Assembly: GCA_900618795.1 (NCBI GenBank)
Contig: UYJD01000002.1
Span: 2,863,358 to 2,918,451 of the forward strand
Source: Cyanodermella asteris
Lineage: Eukaryota > Ascomycota > Lecanoromycetes > Ostropales > Stictidaceae
Reading direction: 5' to 3'
DNA length: 55,094 bases
The notes below the pieces were generated by a model. That model was not told the DNA's origin and did not search any database. It saw nothing but the letters and a program-made list of their open reading frames with translations. The translations under genes were made by a program, and so were the position numbers. Positions 47,920-55,094 of this stretch are shown here, piece by piece. Within the stretch, counting starts at the first letter, position 1; each line of letters starts with the position of its first letter.

Positions 47920-50900
47920 TCAACTTGGTTCCATGTTGGGCTCGATGCCGCTCATGGCGGCGTCGGTGGCGGGCGCATTGTCTGTCGCGCTGAGTGTAGC
48001 CATTTCAGTATTGTCTGGTATGTTTTCGCTCTTGACCCGCTTGGCATCTCGATCAGTGGGCGAAATGATGCTGCTGGCTCGTCGCTTTGCCTTCTCACGT
48101 TCAGCTTCAGCGACCTTACGTGCTTTGCGTTCGTTTTCCTTTCTTAATGCCTTGCTCTCGAATTCGTGCCAGTCGCCGTCCACGTTTGCGAGCTCGGTGA
48201 CCTGTTTTGGCGAAGGCGATTCCGTCTTGAAGTACGGATGCTCAAGGACCTCCTCGGCGGTCGGTCGCTTCGAAGGATCATACTGGAACATGGCGGACAG
48301 CAGTTCAAAGGCTTGCTCGGAGAGACGCTCCACGTATTTCTCACGGAAGACATTGCGCCGTCGCTCCGCGGGGCGCAGAAGCTCAAACCATGCCATGTCT
48401 GCGAGCCCGGGCCAGTCACTTCTAGTGGGAGTACCAAGCACATTGTAGATCTTCTCCAACTGGTTGATCTCTCCGCCGTCGCCAGGGAAGATCGCATGTT
48501 TCGTGAAGATCTCCACAAGAACACATGCGGCACTCCAGATGTCCACTGCCGGCCCGTACTGCGTTTCGCCAAGCAAAAGCTCAGGCGGACGGTACCAGAT
48601 GGTGATCACACGGTTGGTGTAGTCAAGTGTGTGATGTTTGGAGTAGAAGCGTGCCAAGCCAAAGTCCGCGAGCTTCAATTGACCGGTGCTGGAAACGAGG
48701 ATGTTGGCTGCTTTGAGATCTCGGTGCAGCACGCCTCGACGATGGAGGTAGTCCAAGGATTGGAAAAGTTGCATAGCAAGGTCTTTCTTGTGTGCATGCT
48801 CGAGTTTGAATGTCGGATGATTGAGAAGACCAGTCAAATCGTGCGAGAGATATTCAAAAACCATGTAGCAGTCGTTGTTCTCGACCATCACTTCTTGCAA
48901 TTTCACGACGTTGTTGTGCCGTAAAGATTGGAGGAGCTTGATCTCGCGAACAGCTGTGACCGGAAACCCGTCCTTTTCTCCCTCCATCCTGATCTTTTTG
49001 AGTGCGACGAGAGCACCGGTGTAGACGTGCAAAGCTTTGTATACCTTTCCGTAGGTCCCAGACCCAACCACAGACTCGTTGCCTTGCTTGCGGTAGTAGA
49101 CAGACTTGGATGATTTCAGCTCTGCCGTAAGCTGTGGCCGCGGCTTTTGGCGTTTCCGCTTTTGCTTGACTTTGAGCAGCTGTGGCTTTGGCTTTGTTCG
49201 CTCGATTTCACGTCTGTCTGTGTCTCGCTGCGGGCGATCGGGCTGTCTTGTTTTCGCGGCTTGAGCTAGACGCTCCGCTTTGTACCGTTCCGCCTCGGCC
49301 TCGCGTTGTGCTCGTTGGTCGGCAAATCGATCTCGAGGGTCTCGAGATGGTCCGTCTTTCCTGTCTGCCCCCGGCTTCGTTGGAGCTGTAGCAGGCGCTT
49401 CTCGAGAATGCGGCGCAGGCTTTTTGAGAGTTTCTGCAGGTATGTCTCGGCGCGGTGCAGCAGGCGGTTCTTTCATTTTTTGCGTAAGGTCCGTAACCGG
49501 TCTCGCAGCCGACGGCGGAGCTGCCTTGCTCTTGAATGCGAAGCTAACACCGTGCTTTTTGGGTGTTTGCGTTTGTTCTGCGAACTCCTTGGCCTCAGAT
49601 TTTGCACTGTCATCTTCGACGCGGAAATATTTCGAAGGTCGGAAGGGGTTGTCTTCTTCAGGAGGAGGAGGAGCAGGATCTTGAGGAGCTGGCGGCGGCG
49701 GCGGCGGGGCCGTAGGCTGCGTAGAGTGCTCTCTTGAGCCATGCGAGCTCGGCGCGCTGTGATCAGGTGCTTTGCCCCCGCCGCCTGCGGTCCATCTGAG
49801 GTTCTGGAAGTGGCCTCGACCTCCTCGGGATGAAGGCTGAGCGGTCGCTGGAGGTGGACTTGCTGCGACAGACCCGCCCGAGAAGCGTCTGTCTTGCTGT
49901 GGGGGATAGCTACCACCACGGGGAGGGCCATGGCCACCACGGTACGCGGGAGGAGGATACGTAGGCGTGTGCACTTGAGGTGGCGAGTACTGATGAGGAT
50001 GCTGAGCATAGTAAGGGGACTGCTGAGGTGGTGGGTAGCTGCTTTGTCGTGATTGAGGGAGGGCGTATGCGTGAGCGGGAGGTGCGCTGAAATGTTAGTC
50101 AAAGTTGGCTCAGGCTGAGTGCTGAGGACTTACTTATAGTAGTGCTGCGGGGTTTGCCAGCCGCCGTGCTGACCGTAAGTCGAGGCCGAATGAGGAGAAC
50201 CATGATACGAGCCAGCTGGTGTTCCGTAGTGTGAACTCGAGGGATATTGATGGCGTGTGTCGATGTGAGGGGGTGGAGGGCCGTTGCTGTGATAATTACC
50301 GCGACCGCGCGAGTGATCAAATCCACCTCTGCCTCGCCCTCTACCTCGATGGGAACCTTCGAAACTGGGTATTTTTTGGCCGCGAGGCTCGCGCTCGTCC
50401 ATTACAGACTGGATCGGTCGCGTGCCTTCCATTTTGTCGATGAAAGGACTGGGAGAATGTCGATGGCGGTCAGTGTGGTGGTCGGAATAATCGTAATCTC
50501 GTTGCCGGCTCGGCCGTCCGCGAAAAGCCTCGCGAGCCGGGGATGCAAAGTCGCCGCTGTGCCTTTGCCTGTGCCTGTCGTCGTACTCACGGTACCTATC
50601 CCTGGATGATTCACGTCGAACTCTCCGTCTTTCGTCGTCCTCTGTGCGATAGTAGTCTTCAATTTCAGCTCTCGTCCAACGACGTTCACGCGAATGGGGC
50701 TTGCAACTCTCTCGGGGAGGAGTTGGCGAGGGATATTCTCGCCGAGAGCGATGTTTGCGATGTGAGTGTCGTTCTCGAGAGCGAGATCGATGCAAGGTGG
50801 GACTTCTATGGCGACGAGTTGTTTCAGGAAAAAGCTCAACTGCGGAATCACGGTTTCGTTCAAGCGGCCGTGAAGTATAAGTGTCTGCGAATTCTCTTCG

Positions 50901-51266
50901 CGCAGGGCTGACCGACTTATCGCGCTCTCTGTGGAGTCTTGTCCGAGACCGTCTAGTATCGTGCGGCGACTCAGAGCCACGTCGACGAGCTTCACTGTGG
51001 TCTCGTCGCGGGGATCGATCCTCGGACCTCGAATGGTGTCTCCTCCTGTGATGTGTATCTTTGGACAGGGTACGATGTACGCTTCTTTCCGACCACTCCT
51101 TTTCTCTCCTGCCTCTTATTTCGTCCTCGTAGTACTTTGAAGGCCGTGCAGTAGATCGCGAGCGGGCTCGACGAGGCTCTCGCTCACGATGATCGCGACG
51201 CTGGCGGATATAGTCGTCGTCTTCCCGCTGGTCTCTGTTCAAATGACCCCGACGAGACGCCTCCAT
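47920..51266 (-). CDS. CTK1: CTD kinase catalytic subunit (Ctk1/CDK12-like) with RS-rich arm
   Basis: Exons on the minus strand are 51266-50134 and 50086-47920, giving 1099 residues. The 47-bp intron (50087-50133) starts GTAAGT, has a GACTAAC branch site and ends TTCAG. Residues 1-300 are an RS/RE/RH-rich arm. About 300-700 are Gly/Pro/Tyr-rich and disordered. The kinase domain covers about 710-995. The Gly loop is GSGTYGKVYKA, VALKKI holds Lys741, HRDLKAAN holds Asp834, and DFGLARFYSKHH follows. The cyclin-binding helix reads PVTAVREI, a variant of PITAIRE, which marks the Ctk1/CDK12/Lsk1 group rather than Bur1/CDK9. Known role: with the cyclin Ctk2 and Ctk3 it phosphorylates Ser2 of the RNA polymerase II CTD. 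The ATG at 51266 is the first in this exon, but the frame is open upstream and a further 5' exon is likely (listed separately). The 3' end is convergent with the hydrolase gene. Confidence 0.9.
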
Positions 51267-51456
51267 GTAACCGGCGTATGCATCTGACAAGAAGCCTCGA
51301 CGGCTGACGCGTTGGCGAGGTGTTGGAGACGAAAGTTGTCTCGTAGGCCGTTCTTGGCAATGCGTCTTGCTGCGAAACGAGATCTGAGCTGCTGCCGGCC
51401 CGGCGCGGCGAAACCCGATTTCCGGATCGGGATGCGGATATTCAGAGATGTGACAC

Positions 51457-51602
51457 CTGTACAGGGTAGATGAGCCAGAACGTGTCGAAAATTGTCAAAA
51501 CATAGGAGATATTGCACTCACCTACGATTTGGCTTGGAGGCGCCCAACTTGCGCACTTATGTGTCGCGGCTGTCGCGGGTGATGCCTGCTTTTGAGGTGC
51601 AT
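51457..51602 (-). other. candidate 5' exon and intron of CTK1
   Basis: Above the ATG at 51266 the CTK1 frame stays open, without an ATG, back to at least 51456. A putative intron (51457-51525, 69 bp, starting GTAGGT and ending ACAG) would join it in phase to an ATG at 51602 (MHLKSRHHPRQ). The spliced gene would then encode 1188 residues. The intervening peptide (CQERPTRQLSSPTPRQRVSR) has the same Arg/Ser/Pro flavour as the arm. The donor is not the best consensus, so this is a candidate only. Confidence 0.4.
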
Positions 51603-52918
51603 CCCGTCCTCGGACCGAATTGCGCAGCGTTTCCCGCTGGTGATGGCACAACTACAGCATCAGGTGCCTGAGCACGATATCAAGACTATATAACTGCACC
51701 ATGTGCAGATCTTTCAACGCCAGGAACTCCTCCAGCGAAGCAACGACCCCAACCCTTTCAGTCTGCCCATTTTGTCGAACATGTGCTCAAGCCCTGTCAC
51801 CACCACTCAGCATCCAGCGAGATGGAAGCAGTTCTCGCACGAGTAACTTTCTTGAAATCGAATAGTCTGAGAGTAAAATGAAATGCTCTGAGCCATTGAC
51901 TCCATGCAACGGCAGTGACTCAGATTGTCAGAAGCAGACCCGTACGTTTGCCAGTTGATCCAAAAGTTGCTCTGGCTGTGGTATATCAGGTCTCATCGAG
52001 TTGCAACGTTGCGTTCGTTTGACTACTCCGCTCTGCTGAGATGGAGACAAAGATACCCTTTTCATGCTCAAGCCTGGTAACGCTGCAGCCTGGATACATG
52101 GTGTGCGGCGAGCCGATTCGGTCATAGACGAGGATGCCGGAAGAATTGCAGTTGGCGGCGGCGCATGAGAGACCTCGACGCCCGGCGCGAGCTCTGCTAG
52201 TAGCGCGTAATGCAATAGTAGTGGAAGCAGGTCTGGTCAAGCGCTTCCTATCGTGCACGGTGTCTCCGGCGACTGGAAGTGCTGCACTTGATGATCACGT
52301 TGTTCCAGCACGTCGAGGTACTCTCAGCAGCCAAAGCTCAGTAGCCGACGTAAAAGAGGCGATATCAATGCTGTAATCAAGCTGATGATGCCAAACGCAG
52401 CATTCAACGTCAGTCGTTCCTCACGACGTAGGCAACGAAGCCAGACGACGCGAGCTCAAGCCGGTCGAGAATGATTTAGCAAGGCAGTGAGAAGGTCGAA
52501 TCAGTTCGCTTCAAAGCTTTCAAAGTATGATGACTTCAGATTCGAGGCCCTGAAAATCCTTCACAGTCAAGCTATCCAGCCTCACCTGAGCTGGCAAGGT
52601 CCAGGCCCAAAGCCAACGTTTTCCCATCGTTCGTCGAAACCTGCCGAAGGAGCCGGGAAAATGCAGTCTGTGTCAAAGCTTGAAATGGGTGATGTTAAGC
52701 GGATGATGTCGAATTTTCCGGGGCCTACTACGAGCTGCACAAGCCGTTGTGGTGTGTGCTGACGTGTCATGGAGCTGGTTGAGGTGGGAGAAGTGAGGTC
52801 GGCAGTAGCGCCAAGAATCCATTCCGCTTTGGGCAATGCCTCGGCGAAGGCGCCAGTTGTGGATTGTATATTCACGACAATCGGTGCGAAGCAATTGCCT
52901 TCGAACTATCCTAGCAGT
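51603..52918. other. divergent intergenic region, CTK1 / dephospho-CoA kinase
   Basis: About 1.3 kb (1.65 kb if CTK1 starts at 51266) separates two divergent genes. Short open frames occur (for example 52134-52376, 80 codons) without domains or codon bias. The reading frame of the next gene is open up to an earlier ATG at 52769. No repeats or RNA genes were seen. Confidence 0.4.
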
Positions 52919-53758
52919 ATGTTGTTAATAGGGCTCACAGGATCTATTGCCACTGGCAAGTCCACAGTGTCGTCATTGCTGGCGCAACCGCCGTACTCGT
53001 TACCCATCATCGACGCCGATGTCCTCGCAAAGAAGGTTGTCGAGCCAGGACAGCCAGCATACCGCAAGATCGTCTCATACTTTGGTCCGACAACTCCAGA
53101 CCTCCTCCAGCCCGCTTCTGCCAGCCTCCTGAACGATGGTAATCATGGAAAAGGTCGGCCATTGGATCGAGCTGCGCTTGGCCGCAGGGTCTTTGGCAAG
53201 ACCGAGGAGAAAGACCGTGACAGGAAGGTCCTGAACAGTATCGTCCATCCCGCCGTGCGCAAAGAGATGTACAGTGCCGTCGTCAAGGCATATCTACGTG
53301 GTCACTGGGCAGTTGTTCTTGATGTGCCGCTACTGTTCGAAAGTGCCCTAGACACGATCTGTGGAACGACTGTGGTAGTTGGCGTTCGGGACTCTAACGT
53401 CCAACTGCAGAGGCTTCTGAACCGAGACAGGGAGCAGGGCGGGAGCATGACAGAAGAGGAGGCACAAAATCGGGTTGCAAGTCAGGGAGATGTCAAGAGC
53501 AAGGTAGCTCGTACGGCATGGCGTGGGCCTGGCTGGGGAGAGGTTGTGTGGAATGACGGTGATAAACAGCAGCTGAAGGGTGAGCTCGACCGTGTCATGA
53601 CTAAGATACGAAGCACGAGTCCATCATGGTGGAGCACTTTGCTGCTGGTATGTCCGCCTCTGGCTCTGCTTGCAGCGATACGGGCATATGTCTGGGGCAA
53701 ACGGGCACGTCAAAAGTACGACGAGAGCGAGAGCAAAGATTTGAAGGCCCGTCTTTGA
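52919..53758 (+). CDS. CAB5: dephospho-CoA kinase with C-terminal membrane segment
   Basis: This is a single-exon gene of 279 residues from MLLIGLTGSIATGKSTVSS. An earlier in-frame ATG (52769) would add 50 residues, but the P-loop normally lies right at the start of this family. The Walker A is GSIATGKS (residues 8-15). IIDADVLAKKVV, the lid-like helix with RKVLNSIVHPAV and LDVPLLFES are family motifs. Reaction: 3'-phosphorylation of dephospho-CoA by ATP, the last step of CoA synthesis. Residues about 239-259 (WWSTLLLVCPPLALLAAIRA) form one hydrophobic helix followed by a charged tail, so the enzyme is probably tail-anchored, as in yeast Cab5 reported at lipid droplets and mitochondria. The gene is convergent with the transporter gene 200 bp downstream. 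Confidence 0.93.
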   Translation: MLLIGLTGSIATGKSTVSSLLAQPPYSLPIIDADVLAKKVVEPGQPAYRKIVSYFGPTTPDLLQPASASLLNDGNHGKGRPLDRAALGRRVFGKTEEKDRDRKVLNSIVHPAVRKEMYSAVVKAYLRGHWAVVLDVPLLFESALDTICGTTVVVGVRDSNVQLQRLLNRDREQGGSMTEEEAQNRVASQGDVKSKVARTAWRGPGWGEVVWNDGDKQQLKGELDRVMTKIRSTSPSWWSTLLLVCPPLALLAAIRAYVWGKRARQKYDESESKDLKARL

Positions 53759-53958
53759 AACATACGACACGAAAGGGCTCCGTCTTGAGTCGCGGGGTTA
53801 CAGTACGCACGAGCGTGGAGACCATTGCGAGCGAGCATTGGACAACGAGGTTCATGACGCTTATTAGTACCCAGCACACCGATCACTGAAAAGAAACGAT
53901 GCTGCTTCCCTTGCTGTCAGGATCCGTGACGCAAGCCTCTGACCACCGTCCTGCAGGA

Positions 53959-55094
53959 TCAGTACGTGTACTGGAAGCCTCTGAGGCCCTCAAGCACCAC
54001 GCCATGGAGGCTCTGTTGACGGTTCTTGTAATAGAAATATGTGGTCAGGACGCCAACGTCGGCCATGATTAGCAGCCCGAGTATAATGCTCACAATGAGT
54101 CCGGGTACGTATCCAGGCGCATCTTGTTCTCGGAATACCAGGGATCCAACCACGCCCCCAATGCCAGCGAAGGCAACCATCAATCCCAAGCCGAAGGATC
54201 TCTTGTGAAAGCAACGAACGTTGTTGTGATGATAGGACCCGATCAAGGGATGCGTCGCACCCAGGCCACCGTTTGCGAGGAAAAAACCGGTGTAGCGGGA
54301 TGCGACTGGTTTGGTGAAGCCGATCATGATGAGACCAATGATGCTGATGATGGTACATGCGATGATCATGATGCCGCGCACGCGTTTGCGATCACTGATC
54401 TCAGCAACAAAGACGAGACAAACTGCAGTGAAGAAATATGGCGGCGCATAGAGCGCTTGCGACATTCCCGATTCAAAGCCGAAGTCGTGATGCATGATTA
54501 TTGGTGAAAAGATTGCCAAAGACGTCATGATCGATGATGTTGCAAAGGCGAAGAATGCAAACAACCACAGCTTGAAGTCGAGAGCGCAAGCCAGAATCTG
54601 TTTGTATGTGTAGCTCTCTCTGCGGCTGTCACCACGGTCTGCCTCAAGACGATCGAGTACTTCTTGACGCTCTTCTCCATTGAGAAACTTGCCACATATT
54701 GGGCGCCACTTTTCATGATCAGCGTATCCAACGATCCCGACGAATGAAACAACGGAGGCGAAGAAGGTGAAAATGCCAGACAGGATATATAGCCAGCGCC
54801 AGCCTTTTAGTCCGCAGAGACCAGCCATCTTTGTGATTCCAAATGCGGCCATGCCACCGATGGCCTTGGAGGTGTAGACAAGGACATGCACCCATGCCAT
54901 CCGGCGACAGATGTCGTATCGTACATACCAAGTTTGAATGAGGAGGCCTGTTACTTGGCTTATGCCGCTTCCAAAGATGCCGCCAATGAACCTCCACGGG
55001 ACAAGATCGTACCAATGCTGGGCCAAGCCGATACCAATGAGCGATGCTGTCCACCCAAGACACGCGAGGCCCATAAAGATGCAAGGACCAATGC
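53959..55094 (-). CDS. MFS transporter, Dal5/allantoate permease family (partial, 5' end outside)
   Basis: The frame enters from the right edge and stops at 53959, so about 378 C-terminal residues are seen. At least eight hydrophobic helices are visible, for example ILSGIFTFFASVVSFVGIVG, GIMIIACTIISIIGLIMIGF and GLIVSIILGLLIMADVGVLT. A central loop (RLEADRGDSRRESYTYKQIL) separates the two halves, as in the anion:cation symporter group. GWRWLYILSGIF is typical of Dal5-like carriers. Known substrates of the family include allantoate, nicotinate, biotin precursors and dipeptides; none can be chosen here. Near NVRCFHKRSFGLGL the family shows a conserved NxxxxxKR motif. The start codon and helices 1-3 lie beyond the window. 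Confidence 0.88.
   Translation of the reverse strand, partial: IGPCIFMGLACLGWTASLIGIGLAQHWYDLVPWRFIGGIFGSGISQVTGLLIQTWYVRYDICRRMAWVHVLVYTSKAIGGMAAFGITKMAGLCGLKGWRWLYILSGIFTFFASVVSFVGIVGYADHEKWRPICGKFLNGEERQEVLDRLEADRGDSRRESYTYKQILACALDFKLWLFAFFAFATSSIMTSLAIFSPIIMHHDFGFESGMSQALYAPPYFFTAVCLVFVAEISDRKRVRGIMIIACTIISIIGLIMIGFTKPVASRYTGFFLANGGLGATHPLIGSYHHNNVRCFHKRSFGLGLMVAFAGIGGVVGSLVFREQDAPGYVPGLIVSIILGLLIMADVGVLTTYFYYKNRQQSLHGVVLEGLRGFQYTY

Noticed and set aside
52134-52376. 80-codon ATG-started frame in the CTK1/CAB5 spacer
   Set aside because: No domain and third positions are random; a chance frame is likely.
52769-52918. 50-residue extension of dephospho-CoA kinase from an earlier ATG
   Set aside because: The P-loop should be at the extreme N-terminus; the extension has no targeting features. 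Not fully excluded.
1-55094. Idea of a biosynthetic cluster, transposon, provirus or CRISPR system
   Set aside because: No PKS/NRPS/terpene core gene, no transposase, integrase or reverse transcriptase frames, no long terminal or spaced direct repeats were seen; genes are mostly conserved housekeeping genes.

Overview
The window is a gene-dense stretch of nuclear DNA from a filamentous ascomycete (Pezizomycotina). The style is most like a dothideomycete such as the Mycosphaerella relatives, but I cannot fix the species from the sequence. The reasons are: about 20 protein genes in 55 kb on both strands with no operons; short GT-AG introns (about 47-196 bp) with GCTGAC/GCTAAC-like branch sites; C-rich third codon positions; and fungal-specific families (HET domain, GH81 glucanase with a Ser/Thr-rich stalk, Dal5-like MFS carrier). 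I saw no transposon, virus-like element, CRISPR array, rRNA or convincing tRNA, and no sign of RIP-degraded AT-rich sequence.

Layout, left to right. 0.4-3.9 kb: YPP1/TTC7 scaffold of the PI4-kinase complex (-). 5.6-8.8 kb: secreted GH81 endo-1,3-beta-glucanase (+). 9.9-12.0 kb: solitary HET-domain protein (-). 12.7-14.3 kb: mitochondrial PDK/BCKDK-type kinase (+). 14.8-18.0 kb: condensin subunit 3 (+). 18.0-20.0 kb: the largest gene-free gap. 20.0-20.5 kb: small secreted Cys-containing protein (+). 21.0-22.1 kb: MAT2B/RmlD-like reductase (+). 22.6-23.8 kb: mitochondrial cysteine synthase-like enzyme (-). 24.1-25.5 kb: F-box-like protein with an apparent frameshift (-). 25.9-27.7 kb: disordered protein of unknown function (-). 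28.3-30.9 kb: RA-PH adaptor (-). 32.2-36.4 kb: FGAM synthase of purine synthesis (-). 37.1-39.0 kb and 39.3-41.2 kb: two TPR subunits of the anaphase-promoting complex, APC6/Cdc16 (+) and APC8/Cdc23 (-), tail to tail. 41.5-42.8 kb: HAT2/RbAp48-like histone chaperone (+), followed by an in-frame downstream ORF. 43.9-45.1 kb: GH5 hydrolase without a signal peptide (+). 46.1-47.7 kb: alpha/beta hydrolase with five introns and an apparent frameshift (+). 47.9-51.3 kb (perhaps 51.6): CTK1/CDK12-type CTD kinase (-). 52.9-53.8 kb: dephospho-CoA kinase with a C-terminal membrane segment (+). 54.0 kb to the right edge: partial Dal5-like transporter (-).

Most genes are housekeeping genes with unrelated jobs. 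The one real functional grouping is the run of cell-cycle and chromatin genes: APC6, APC8 and HAT2 are contiguous, and condensin CND3 and CTK1 lie in the same 37 kb. APC8/HAT2 and FGAM synthase/APC6 are divergent pairs sharing short promoters. I did not find a clear undescribed system. The best leads are the in-frame ORF after the HAT2 stop, the two single-base frame breaks, the APC6-APC8 pairing, the RS-rich CTK1 arm and the unknown 614-residue disordered protein.
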